A program made the translations under genes and the position numbers. 49,083 bases of DNA from Nocardioides luteus (GTDB lineage Bacteria > Actinomycetota > Actinomycetes > Propionibacteriales > Nocardioidaceae), in assembly GCF_014648595.1 (NCBI RefSeq), contig NZ_BMRK01000028.1, positions 1 through 49,083 on the forward strand. The letters run 5' to 3'. Positions 1 to 7,228 of the stretch are shown in pieces (position 1 is the first letter of the stretch; the number at the start of each line of letters is the position of its first letter). The notes under the pieces were generated by a model that was not told the DNA's origin, did not search any database, and was given only the letters and a program-made list of their open reading frames with translations.

Positions 1-309
1 GCTGCTGAACGTGTCGGCCTGGTCGACGTCGGGGTGCAGGGTCCCGGACAGCTAGCGGGTCGGGTCGATCTGGTCGACCGGTTGGAGAGTGAGCGCTTGG
101 TCTACGGGCTGGGCGCTCTTCTTCATTTGCGCGGCGCGTAGGGGGACCGGCCGCCAGGCCGCACGCCCCCGGAGGCCGCGCCTGCGGCCGAAGGCCGCCT
201 TGAGTCAGTAGAGAAAGTTCTCACGGAACGTCGGATAACGCGGTGGTTTCACCAGATCAGGGGATGACCTGGATGATCGACCGTCTGACCCGATGAGGCA
301 ACGCCTAGA
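1..309. other. Left-edge region with no convincing gene; GC-rich hairpin
   Basis: No supported gene. On the minus strand, 126 down to 1 reads as a plausible coding stretch beginning MKKSAQPVDQ but is broken by an in-frame TAG after 24 codons, so it may be a decayed gene end. On the plus strand a frame open from the window edge stops at 139-141. A perfect 6-bp hairpin GCGGCC-GAA-GGCCGC sits at 184-198 within a GC-rich stretch and could end a transcript. It lacks a T-tract. Confidence 0.3.
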
Positions 310-1164
310 TTGCGGAGCGTGCTTCCATCCAGGCGTCGAAGGCAACAAGAAGTCGCGGCTCGTGAGGCTGCTGGCGAGTCACTTTGGACCGACCGTTTCG
401 ATGCCCCGACGCTCGTGCGCCTGAGCGAGCTATGGCTCGCTATGGAACGTCTGGCGCACGAGATGCATGGACCGGCGGTTTTCGGGGAGCGAATCTCGGA
501 CCTGCTACGACGTGAGGGAGGCTGGTCGGTCGGAGGGATGATCCGTCCAGACATGCTGAACAGTGCTCCGCCGCCGGCTTCTGAGTTGGTCCAGGATGCC
601 CTCGCGGCCACGTGGGTAGCGGTCCGCGAGATGACCTCGAAGCAAACCGCTGAGGTCTTTGCTCGGGATGTGAACGAAGTCTTGGCGGAGCATCGGCTTG
701 CTTTTAAGTTCGTCGAGGGCGAACTGATTCCCTTTTCGTCGGATGAGCTGCTCCAGAAGATTGTGGAGCCGGCACTGCGATTGCTCATCGGTCAGAAGTT
801 CGCGGGGGCACACAGTGCGTATCTCAACGCCCTTAGGGAGATCGGCGGAGGAAGCCCAGCGGACGCGATCACGGACGCTGGAACTGCACTGCAAGAGTGT
901 CTTGTGGCGCTCGGTTGTCGGGGAAACGCCCTCGGCCCTCTGATCAAGGATGCCAAGAAGAACGGTCTTCTTGGTGGGCACGACCAGCAGCTCATGGACG
1001 GGATTGAGAAGTTCATGCATTGGGCCAACGCGGACCGGAATACAACCGGGGACGCCCACTGGGCCTCCGAGGCCGTGGTTGCGGACGCGTGGCTCATGGT
1101 TCACGTCGTGGGCGCGCTCATGGTTCGACTCGTTGATCCAGGAAAGCCTAGAACCGAGGTCTGA
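310..1164 (+). CDS. Abortive-infection (Abi_C/HEPN-like) protein, 284 aa
   Basis: The C-terminal third (about residues 165-280) has the look of the Abi_C family: an alternation of helices with an A-x-T-x-A-x-T-A-L-x-E stretch, then R243-NTTGDA-H250 followed by a long hydrophobic helix. R-x6-H is the HEPN RNase signature (Rx4-6H). Such proteins commonly act as RNases that shut down the host on phage infection. The N-terminal half is unrecognised. The start is a TTG at 310, because an in-frame TGA lies at 286-288. GTG at 319 and ATG at 442 are alternatives, and no strong Shine-Dalgarno site is visible. It is element cargo, separated from the transfer genes. The fold assignment is good; the defence role is inferred. 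Confidence 0.6.
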   Translation: MRSVLPSRRRRQQEVAAREAAGESLWTDRFDAPTLVRLSELWLAMERLAHEMHGPAVFGERISDLLRREGGWSVGGMIRPDMLNSAPPPASELVQDALAATWVAVREMTSKQTAEVFARDVNEVLAEHRLAFKFVEGELIPFSSDELLQKIVEPALRLLIGQKFAGAHSAYLNALREIGGGSPADAITDAGTALQECLVALGCRGNALGPLIKDAKKNGLLGGHDQQLMDGIEKFMHWANADRNTTGDAHWASEAVVADAWLMVHVVGALMVRLVDPGKPRTEV

Positions 1165-1492
1165 CACTACGCATTGCGGTCTGGCTGTCTTCGTTGGCAC
1201 TCGGGTGGCCTTCATGCCTCGACAACGCGCCTGCCTTGTCCGTCTCCGAGTGTTCACATGAATCGGTTGTGACAGGAGGGACAGATGTGAGCGTTGTTGC
1301 CTGAAATCTACTGTCTAACCCAGGGCGGGCCATCGTGCGGGTAGTTGCTTCGGCGTGTTGCTTCGAAAAATTGCAGCCCTGCGTGGTCCGATTTCCCTCG
1401 GCGTTCAGGGAGGACGCCCACCCCGGAGGGAACCTCGTGCCCGACTGCAGCACAGACGGACTCTGGAGCATCTTCGCAAGGGATAAGGACTG
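1165..1492. other. Intergenic region, nothing recognised
   Basis: 328 bases between the HEPN-like gene and the membrane protein. Frames here are short or mirror one another, and I see no RNA gene or clear hairpin. It is less GC-rich than the core genome. A purine-rich stretch (aagggataagga) at its end provides the ribosome site for the next gene. Confidence 0.4.
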
Positions 1493-2101
1493 ATGGAGAC
1501 GACCGCGAGGAACCGAACAATCGGCGGGATCGTCATCGCTGCGATAATTCTTATACTTCTCCTAGTGCTCTTTTCGTGCACCGTGACCGCAGATCTACAG
1601 GGATACGGGTATACCTATCATCGGGATGCGCAGGGGTACGTGGCTACCGTTGATGTGCCGACGCCCGAAGAAATACCACCAGAGTGGGATTGTCACCCCA
1701 AGGATGGTGCGTTTAGGACGTTGACTTGCGACATCCGGGTCGACGGCGCCCAAGGACCCGATGCCGATGGCTTGACCCGACAGGAGATTGAAGCTCTTGT
1801 TAGGGAGGAAGTCGCGCGCATCGAGGACACTCCCAAAGTCGAGCCGAAGCAAGAACGGGATTCTCCGTCGGACGCCTCGCCGATCGACTGGCCGAGCTGG
1901 ATCATGGCCGTGGTGGCTGTTGCGACCCTTGTCTGGCTGGTGTTCACGCAGCGTGATCACATTCCGGCACTGGTAAAGAAGGTTCGCCGCCCGTTTGTTT
2001 GGCTACGTCGTCGGTTGGAGGCCAGGATGCAGATCACGAGCAGCGGCCCTGGGCCGCTTCGTCGCAAGAGGGGCTGGCGGCCGGATCGCAGGGGTTCTTA
2101 A
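1493..2101 (+). CDS. Hypothetical protein with two membrane segments, 202 aa
   Basis: Not recognised by family. A strongly hydrophobic segment at residues 11-30 (GGIVIAAIILILLLVLFSC) may be an N-terminal anchor; the Cys at its end is lipobox-like but the context is poor. A middle region (31-125) contains two Cys (WDCHP and LTCDI) and looks extracytoplasmic. It is followed by an acidic/charged linker, a second membrane helix near residues 137-155 (IMAVVAVATLVWLVF), then a very basic tail rich in Arg. The ATG start is preceded by AAGGA. Codon use is more AT-rich than the core genome, consistent with element cargo. It could be a partner or membrane effector of the upstream HEPN-like gene, but nothing proves this. 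Confidence 0.55.
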   Translation: METTARNRTIGGIVIAAIILILLLVLFSCTVTADLQGYGYTYHRDAQGYVATVDVPTPEEIPPEWDCHPKDGAFRTLTCDIRVDGAQGPDADGLTRQEIEALVREEVARIEDTPKVEPKQERDSPSDASPIDWPSWIMAVVAVATLVWLVFTQRDHIPALVKKVRRPFVWLRRRLEARMQITSSGPGPLRRKRGWRPDRRGS

Positions 2102-2135
2102 CGGAACTGTGCCCACTAGGTGATCCAGGCACTCC

Positions 2136-2435
2136 CTACCGCCAGCGGTCGTTCCACACGTTGATGTCGCGCTTCGCGGGTCGCATCTCCTTGACACTCA
2201 GCCAGTCCCACCGGATCTCGGGCCTCTGGTACGTGGTGTCGACCCAGATCACCCAGGCACGCCACCTACCTTTGTGCAACTCCCACTTGAGCACGAGGCC
2301 CGGGGCATCGGCGCGGATAGTTCCGGCGTTGGCGATGCACCCAGACGTGCAGCCAGTGCCTGGGATTGGGCCAGGCGTCGTTCTTGGGAGGGTTGGCCGA
2401 CACGCCTCAGGATATCGAATGTATGTTCGACTCAT
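2136..2435 (-). CDS. Small W-rich hypothetical protein, 99 aa
   Basis: This reading frame fills the gap between two plus-strand genes and reads like real protein in its second half: VLKWELHKGRWRAWVIWVD is followed by an acidic/aromatic stretch ending in WNDRWR. Tryptophan is abundant and the alternating beta-like pattern is not what an antisense shadow gives. There is no plus-strand competitor here. The start at ATG 2433-2435 is a choice, because the frame is open further upstream to about 2528. No family is recognised. It lies convergent to the membrane protein gene and divergent from the HD gene. Confidence 0.45.
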   Translation of the reverse strand: MSRTYIRYPEACRPTLPRTTPGPIPGTGCTSGCIANAGTIRADAPGLVLKWELHKGRWRAWVIWVDTTYQRPEIRWDWLSVKEMRPAKRDINVWNDRWR

Positions 2436-2501
2436 GGTCGGCGGCCACTGAGGGGGCAAGGCCGATGACCCTCTAGGTGCCGACGCGCTAGCGTTGGTCG
2501 G

Positions 2502-3056
2502 GTGTCTGATGTCCTGAGCGCCGCGCAAGAAGAAGCCCGTCGACTAGTTGAGCCACTGGGTCGACGCTGGCTGCACCTGTCCGCGGTTGGCCGAAAGGCC
2601 GAAGTTCTTGCGCCGAAGGTCGGTCTCGATGTTGGCCTCCTGGCGGGAGCATGCTGGCTCCATGACATCGGATACGCCCCCGAGTTAGTTGACACCGGGA
2701 TGCACGCCATCGACGGTGCGCGCCACCTTCGACGAATGGGCTGGGATGAGCGCGTCGTCTCGATGGTTGCCCACCACTCCTGCGCGCTGCTGGAGGCCGA
2801 GGAGCGTGGCCTTAGCGCTGCGCTCGACGAGTTCGAGCGGCCGCCGGCGGAGTACGAGGACGCGGTGTGCTTCTGTGACATGACGACCGGCCCGGCCGGG
2901 GCTGACGTATCCGCTCCTGATCGTCTCGACGAGATCGAGGTCCGCTATGGCCCGGACCACCTCGTGACGCGATTTATTCGCCGTGCGCGACCTGAGATTC
3001 TCGCCGCTGTTTCGCGGGTGGAGGGTAGGCGGTCGGGCGCAGCTCGGTCGGCCTGA
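2502..3056 (+). CDS. HD-domain metal-dependent phosphohydrolase-like protein, 184 aa
   Basis: The HD superfamily pattern is complete: H25 (RWLHLS), H54-D55 (CWLHDIGYAP), the HH pair at 91-92 (VAHHS) and D126 (CFCDMTT). Small stand-alone HD proteins hydrolyse nucleotides or phosphate esters using bound metal. The substrate cannot be read from the sequence. The start is GTG at 2502; no good Shine-Dalgarno site is visible. The stop codon abuts the stop of the convergent Nudix gene with no spacer. HD and Nudix proteins next to an XRE regulator recur in actinobacterial integrative elements, so a role in element maintenance or nucleotide control is inferred. Confidence 0.8.
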   Translation: MSDVLSAAQEEARRLVEPLGRRWLHLSAVGRKAEVLAPKVGLDVGLLAGACWLHDIGYAPELVDTGMHAIDGARHLRRMGWDERVVSMVAHHSCALLEAEERGLSAALDEFERPPAEYEDAVCFCDMTTGPAGADVSAPDRLDEIEVRYGPDHLVTRFIRRARPEILAAVSRVEGRRSGAARSA

Positions 3057-3548
3057 CTAACTGGCTGCCGAGGTCTGGTCGATGTGCGGCCACTGTCCGC
3101 TGAGCGCCCAATCGATCCGGACCCGCTGACTACGGTCCATCTGGAGCCCTGGCACCTTGTCGGGATCTACCCACTCGACGCTGAGACTTTCCTTGCTCGG
3201 CGTCGGTTCGCCAGCGAGGTAGCGCGCGGCGTAGATGATCGTGAACTCCTGGCGGACCTCGCCGTCCGAGGTGTACTCGATGCGGTGTAGTGGATCGGTC
3301 CAGATGCCGACGAGATCGGTCACCGCAACCTCGATGCCGGTCTCTTCGAGGGTCTCGCGGATAGCGCAGTCTGTGAGCGATTCGCCGGGGTCCATCGCGC
3401 CCCCTGGCATGGACCAGTTGCCGTTGTCGTCGCGACGGATAAGCAGGATGCGCCCGGCCTCGTCGCGTACGAACGCGCCAGCGCTCGGCTTGATGCTGTT
3501 GACCTCCGGCGCTGCCGGGTCGTCGTACCAATCGATCCTGCGGCCCAT
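3057..3548 (-). CDS. NUDIX hydrolase, 163 aa
   Basis: A full Nudix box is present: G50-x5-E56-x7-R64-E65-x2-E68-E69-x-G71. These enzymes cleave nucleoside diphosphates linked to another moiety, with Mg2+ held by the REUxEE glutamates. The length is typical. The gene lies 16 bases downstream of the XRE-DUF5919 gene on the same strand, so the two are probably one operon. In pSAM2 the Pif protein, which blocks transfer into cells already carrying the element, contains a Nudix domain; by position and fold this gene may play the same part. The box is seen; the immunity role is inference. Confidence 0.88.
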   Translation of the reverse strand: MGRRIDWYDDPAAPEVNSIKPSAGAFVRDEAGRILLIRRDDNGNWSMPGGAMDPGESLTDCAIRETLEETGIEVAVTDLVGIWTDPLHRIEYTSDGEVRQEFTIIYAARYLAGEPTPSKESLSVEWVDPDKVPGLQMDRSQRVRIDWALSGQWPHIDQTSAAS

Positions 3549-3564
3549 GCCAACAGGCTACGGC

Positions 3565-4299
3565 TCACGCGGGCGTGGCGTCCTTCCATACCCGGTCAAA
3601 GGCGGCGGCGTAGTAGTTGAAGAGATAGGCCTCTGCAGCGCGCTGGTAGTGGAACACGGGGGAGTCCTTGGCGGGTGCGCCGTGGGTGTGAGGGTTCGCG
3701 AGAACCTCGTCGTCGAAACGGTAGATCGAGGCGTAGAGCGGTGCGTCGTGCTGGCGTACGTCGACCCCAGGCAGGCCCTTGACGTGTGCCAGGTACTCCA
3801 GCGTTGAGCGTGCGCGCTCTGGGAGTGCGGGCAGTCCTTCGTTGAGCCCTCGAAGGCGTACCGCTTCGCTCTCCGGGTCTCCGAGAAGCACCCGAACCTG
3901 TCCGCCTGCGGCCGAGATGCGCTCGATCTCGCTGGCCAGGCCGTAGACCTCGACGAGGAATCCGCCGGCATAGGCGAGTACGTCCAGTCGCTCGGTCGTG
4001 CGAGTCAGCAGAGAGCGCCACACGTCGCCGGGCACGCTCTCGCGGGTCGGCCACAGCTGGACCAACTCCGACTGGGCCGAGGATGCCGCGCGGGAGTCCA
4101 AGAGCAACTGCGGCCACAGGTAGGTCTCGTCGTGTCCGAGTGCCTCGGCAACACGCGCGCGGGTGCCCGGGTGAGGTACGCGCCCCTGGCTGATCCACCG
4201 CTCGACGCTCTTCGGATCCACGCCAACCGCCCCGGCGAGTGCGGAAGCGGTCATGCCGGATGACGTGAGTGCTGAGCGGATGCGCTGGTTTGCTGCCAT
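3565..4299 (-). CDS. XRE-type HTH regulator with DUF5919 domain, 244 aa
   Basis: Residues about 5-60 form a Cro/CI-like helix-turn-helix (TASALAGAVGVDPKSVERWI). Residues about 90-235 match DUF5919, with VRVLLGDPESEAVRLRG, then PLYASIYRFDDEVLANPHTHG and a closing FDRVW. The start is ATG at 4297-4299; the frame runs further upstream, but that part lies under the oppositely oriented activator gene. It heads an operon with the Nudix gene and is divergent from the transfer operon. TCCCC/GGGGA-type repeats immediately upstream suggest self-control and control of the transfer operon. DUF5919 biochemistry is not established. Confidence 0.82.
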   Translation of the reverse strand: MAANQRIRSALTSSGMTASALAGAVGVDPKSVERWISQGRVPHPGTRARVAEALGHDETYLWPQLLLDSRAASSAQSELVQLWPTRESVPGDVWRSLLTRTTERLDVLAYAGGFLVEVYGLASEIERISAAGGQVRVLLGDPESEAVRLRGLNEGLPALPERARSTLEYLAHVKGLPGVDVRQHDAPLYASIYRFDDEVLANPHTHGAPAKDSPVFHYQRAAEAYLFNYYAAAFDRVWKDATPA

Positions 4300-4360
4300 G
4301 TCCCCATCCTGGGGCAAATGTCCCCAAATGTCCAGTGATTGGGGTGAATGTGTCCCCTGG
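4300..4360. promoter_or_regulatory. Inverted-repeat operator cluster between XRE regulator and transfer operon
   Basis: Two inverted repeats are seen: CCCCA-N3-TGGGG (4302-4314) and CCCCAA-N11-TTGGGG (4322-4344). A further TGTCCCC lies at 4351-4357, and TGTCCCC also overlaps the regulator start codon at 4299-4305. They fall in the divergent promoter region, which fits binding by the adjacent XRE protein. Binding itself is inferred. Confidence 0.5.
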
Positions 4361-4422
4361 TTTCGCGGGTCAATGGATGCAATCCGGAAGAGGTCCGGAC
4401 ACGCAACCAAGGAGCAAGAGCA

Positions 4423-4857
4423 ATGGCGATTCAGCGGAGGATGAACCTCACCATCGAGCAGGTCTTCCCGGCAGGTGCGTTCATCGTGGGCGCGGTCGAG
4501 CCGGTGCAGGACTGGGACCAGGCGGCGCTCCCGGATGGGACCCGGCCGCAGAAGATCGACAAGGAGACCGGTCTGCCGACCTGGACGGTGCCGGTCCTCG
4601 ACGCGGACCCGGAGGCGGGGAAGAACGAGAAGACGGTCAACGTCAAGATCGTTGCCAAGCACCAGCCGGTGCCCCCGGCCAACGACACGGGTCTGCCGTT
4701 CGTCCCGGTCGAGTTCACCGGCCTGGTCGGTGTCCCGTGGATCGACGACTCCGGCAACCGCCCCAAGCTGCAGTGGTCGCTGACCGCTACCGGGATGGAC
4801 GCTCCCTCGGCGCGTAAGCCCGCTGCGGGTGCTGCTGCCTCTAAGGCGGCTGCGTGA
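4423..4857 (+). CDS. SCO3933-family regulatory protein (AICE replication/integration/excision activator type), 144 aa
   Basis: The sequence (MAIQRRMNLTIEQVFPAGAF start, central FVPVEFTGLVGVPW, Ala-rich tail) resembles the SCO3933 family, historically annotated as plasmid replication, integration and excision activator in Streptomyces elements. The start at ATG 4423 follows GGAGCAAGAGCA, a good ribosome site; an upstream in-frame extension to 4348 lacks one. The stop overlaps the next start (TGATG), beginning a chain of coupled genes. Transcription probably comes from the divergent region with the XRE operators. The family call rests on recall of its sequence pattern. Confidence 0.7.
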   Translation: MAIQRRMNLTIEQVFPAGAFIVGAVEPVQDWDQAALPDGTRPQKIDKETGLPTWTVPVLDADPEAGKNEKTVNVKIVAKHQPVPPANDTGLPFVPVEFTGLVGVPWIDDSGNRPKLQWSLTATGMDAPSARKPAAGAAASKAAA

Positions 4858-5231
4858 TGTGGGCCGACCTGGAGTTCCTGGGCAGCGTGATGGAGCGCCT
4901 GCCGCAGATCGATGTCCGGTCCCCGGGGCTGGTCTCGCTGGAAGTCCTCGAGGGCGGCACGGCCCTCGGCGGTCGTCGACTGCTCGCTGATGTGCGGGTC
5001 ACCATGCGCACCATCACCGAGGCTCAGACTCTGGCGGACACGCTCGGCCTGACGGGGCACTACCGCGACCCGGTCATCGACGGCCAGGTCATGCACGACT
5101 GGGTCGGCCTGGTCGACAACACCACCGGCCGTCCCATCGACGTGAGCGTCGTTGCCTACGAGCCCACCGACCAGACCACTGACGAGACCACCGACGAGAC
5201 CACCGACGAGACGACCGGGGTGAGGGCCTGA
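4857..5231 (+). CDS. Small hypothetical element protein with TTDE repeat tail, 124 aa
   Basis: Unrecognised family. A mixed alpha/beta core of about 95 residues is followed by a low-complexity acidic tail of DETT units encoded by a 12-bp tandem repeat (gacgagaccacc) at about 5179-5214. The start at ATG 4857 overlaps the previous stop; GTG at 4854 is an alternative. Its own stop overlaps the next start (TGATG), so it is translationally coupled on both sides. Position between the activator and the translocase suggests an accessory role in transfer or copy control. The repeat length is likely to vary between strains by slippage. Confidence 0.65.
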   Translation: MWADLEFLGSVMERLPQIDVRSPGLVSLEVLEGGTALGGRRLLADVRVTMRTITEAQTLADTLGLTGHYRDPVIDGQVMHDWVGLVDNTTGRPIDVSVVAYEPTDQTTDETTDETTDETTGVRA

Positions 5232-5302
5232 TGGGCACCGCGCTCGGCGTCGTCATGGTCCTCGGCCTGCTCTACCTCGTCGCCTCCGTGCTCTTCGACT
5301 GA
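5231..5302 (+). CDS. 23-residue single-helix membrane peptide
   Basis: ATG at 5231 overlaps the stop of the preceding gene (TGATG) and reads MGTALGVVMVLGLLYLVA, ending in SVLFD before TGA at 5300-5302. Nearly the whole peptide is one membrane helix with a charged end. It is too short for standard gene callers but is coupled within the operon and lies just before the TraB-like gene. Small membrane proteins near the translocase (Spd-like spread proteins) are common in Streptomyces plasmids; equivalence is inferred. Confidence 0.5.
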   Translation: MGTALGVVMVLGLLYLVASVLFD

Positions 5303-5418
5303 GCACGACTCAGGGCACGGCGTGACACCCCGAAGGCTCCCGCTGGCCGTCGCGTGAAGGGAAGCGCGTGGCGGCTGACGGGACTCCACCCCAGCACTCT
5401 CTGGAAAGGCAGCACGTC

Positions 5419-6756
5419 ATGAACGAAACACTCGTCTACAGCGTTGGCGGTCTCGTCGCGCTCCTGGTCGCGGTCCTCGTCGCGCTCCCCACGACCCGCA
5501 AACCCACCCTCGCGGCCCTGGTCTGGGTCGGCATGCTGGTCCGCCGTGCCTGGTGGTGGCTGCGCTTCCGGATCACCTGGAAGGGCCTCGCCCGTGAGTC
5601 CGGTCTCTCGAAGCGTCGCACCAAGCGCGTGAAGCGGATGGGCGTCGGGGAAGAGTCCATCGAGAAATGGCGCGACCCGAAGTTGCGGAGGGTGATCACC
5701 TCGTCGCACTCGGTCACGCTCAAGGTCCGCACTCGTCGCGGTCAGGCCCTGGCCGACCTCGAAGCCTTCGCCCCGAAGTTGGCGGCGACCTACAGCGCGG
5801 ATTCCTTCCGGGTCTATCCCGCCAAGCGTCGCGCGGGGTCGACGGTGATGTTCGAGCTGGTGATGCGGGACCTGATCACCAAGCCTGCTACGGCCTCGAT
5901 GCCGGAGCCTCGGATGCAAACCTCGTCGGTGCTGCTGGGTCGTCGTCAGAACGGGAAGCCGTTCCACCTGCAGATCGAGCAGCGTCACACCCTGGTTGTT
6001 GGTGCCTCGGGCGCCGGTAAGGGCTCGTTTCTGTGGGGGATCGTCGGCTCGCTGTCGCCGGCTATCGCGGTCGACGCTGTGCGTGCCTACGGGATCGACC
6101 TCAAAGGCGGCATGGAGTTGACCATGGGTGCCCCGCTGTTCACCAAGATTGCCGTCAAGGGTGAGCAGGCCGTCGAGATGCTGCAGGAGTTCGTAGCGAT
6201 CGCTGACACTCGCACCGAGGAACTGCGCGGCGTCTTGCGCAACCACAAGCCCGGTCCGGGTGACCCGCTCTACCTGCTCCTGATCGATGAGTTGGCCTCG
6301 CTCACGGCGTACGCCGACCCCGAGATCAGGAAGGAGGCTGAGCGGCTTCTCAAGCGGCTTCTGTCCATCGGGCGCGCTGTGGGTGTCGTCGTGGTCGCGT
6401 TCGTGCAGGACCCCCGTAAGGAGGTCATCGACATGCGCGGACTGTTCACCCAGACCATCGCTCTGCGGGTCCGCTCGGCGATGGAGACCAACATGGTCCT
6501 GGGTGACGGCATGGCTGCCCAAGCGTCGGCTCACCGGATCTTGAAGGCTGCCCAGGGTACGGCGTGGATCATCGACGAGGACGGCTCCACCGACCGGGTA
6601 CGCGCCGACTACTGGCCCGATGAACTCATCCGGCAGTTGGCCTCGCTCTACCCCGCAACCCCCGACCTGGCCACCATCCCCAACATCGCCCCGGACGCTG
6701 CCCCTGGGGAACTGCCCGGGATGCAGCTCTCCCTCACCGATGGCGGTGCGCGATGA
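5419..6756 (+). CDS. FtsK/SpoIIIE-type DNA translocase (TraB-like), 445 aa
   Basis: An N-terminal membrane segment (residues about 7-24) and a second hydrophobic stretch (about 33-50) precede a motor domain. The Walker A motif is GASGAGKGS near residue 195 and Walker B is LYLLLIDE near 284. It ends with a Pro-rich tail. TraB proteins of Streptomyces elements pump double-stranded DNA through a membrane pore during mycelial mating. The start at ATG 5419 follows GGAAAGG; the frame extends to a GTG at 5368 but with poorer context. The stop overlaps the WhiB-like start (ATGA). Confidence 0.88.
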   Translation: MNETLVYSVGGLVALLVAVLVALPTTRKPTLAALVWVGMLVRRAWWWLRFRITWKGLARESGLSKRRTKRVKRMGVGEESIEKWRDPKLRRVITSSHSVTLKVRTRRGQALADLEAFAPKLAATYSADSFRVYPAKRRAGSTVMFELVMRDLITKPATASMPEPRMQTSSVLLGRRQNGKPFHLQIEQRHTLVVGASGAGKGSFLWGIVGSLSPAIAVDAVRAYGIDLKGGMELTMGAPLFTKIAVKGEQAVEMLQEFVAIADTRTEELRGVLRNHKPGPGDPLYLLLIDELASLTAYADPEIRKEAERLLKRLLSIGRAVGVVVVAFVQDPRKEVIDMRGLFTQTIALRVRSAMETNMVLGDGMAAQASAHRILKAAQGTAWIIDEDGSTDRVRADYWPDELIRQLASLYPATPDLATIPNIAPDAAPGELPGMQLSLTDGGAR

Positions 6757-7034
6757 GTACCCCGGCCTGGATGGAACACGCCGCCTGTGCCACTCGGGAG
6801 GCTCGCGGGCTGCCCTGGACCACCGACGCTGTCGAGACTCCCACGGTCCTGGTCGACCTGATGCGGGAGACCTGCGACGGCTGCGCGGTCCGCCTCGCCT
6901 GTGCTGCCTACGCCCGCACCTCGAAGGCCTCTGGTGGTTGGTGGGCTGGGGTCGACCGTGCCGATGAGCCTGCCGACCTCCTGGAGCTGCTCGACGTTCT
7001 CCCCGCGGCTTCGGTTCTGGGCGGTGCGGCATGA
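6753..7034 (+). CDS. WhiB-like iron-sulfur regulator, 93 aa
   Basis: Four cysteines at 12, 41, 44 and 50 (C-x28-C-x2-C-x5-C) match the Fe-S cluster ligands of the Wbl family, and GGWWAG (about 61-66) takes the place of the usual G[VI]WGG turn. The basic C-terminal patch of many chromosomal WhiB proteins is weak here, so DNA contact may be indirect through the sigma factor. The start overlaps the translocase stop (ATGA) and the end overlaps the next gene. Wbl genes occur on actinobacterial phages and elements as modulators of host or element promoters. Confidence 0.8.
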   Translation: MSTPAWMEHAACATREARGLPWTTDAVETPTVLVDLMRETCDGCAVRLACAAYARTSKASGGWWAGVDRADEPADLLELLDVLPAASVLGGAA

Positions 7035-7228
7035 AGACGTTGGCTGGTGACCCGATCACCCTGCAGCGGGTCAGCGAGCCTGCAGGAGACGGCGGACTCT
7101 GGGTCGCGACCTGCACCGGGTGCGGCTGGACCTCCTCGGAGCCCGGTTGGGCCACCTACAAAGACCCCACCATCGCTGCTGCTCGCCGCCACGCCGAGTG
7201 CACGGGTGACCAAGGAGCCCTGTGGTGA
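7031..7228 (+). CDS. Small zinc-ribbon-like element protein, 65 aa
   Basis: A C-x2-C pair (ATCTGCGW, residues about 28-31) and a later H-x3-C (RRHAECTG) could bind one zinc ion. Between them lies TSSEPGWATYKDP. No known function. It is fully embedded in the operon: the start overlaps the WhiB-like stop (ATGA) and the end overlaps the start of the replication gene. Similar tiny Cys-rich proteins precede rep in several AICEs, so it may serve replication or transfer. Confidence 0.65.
   Translation: MKTLAGDPITLQRVSEPAGDGGLWVATCTGCGWTSSEPGWATYKDPTIAAARRHAECTGDQGALW

Noticed and set aside
4348-4422. Earlier start for the SCO3933-type activator
   Set aside because: No ribosome site ahead of it, whereas ATG 4423 has GGAGCAAGAGCA and matches the family start.
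4300-4662. Upstream extension of the XRE-DUF5919 protein
   Set aside because: Covers the operator region and the antisense of the activator gene; the HTH domain begins normally after ATG 4297-4299.
5272-7155. Long minus-strand open frame (627 codons) opposite the translocase and WhiB-like genes
   Set aside because: Mirror frame of high-GC coding DNA; Arg/Gly/His-rich without domains, while the plus strand carries recognisable motifs throughout.
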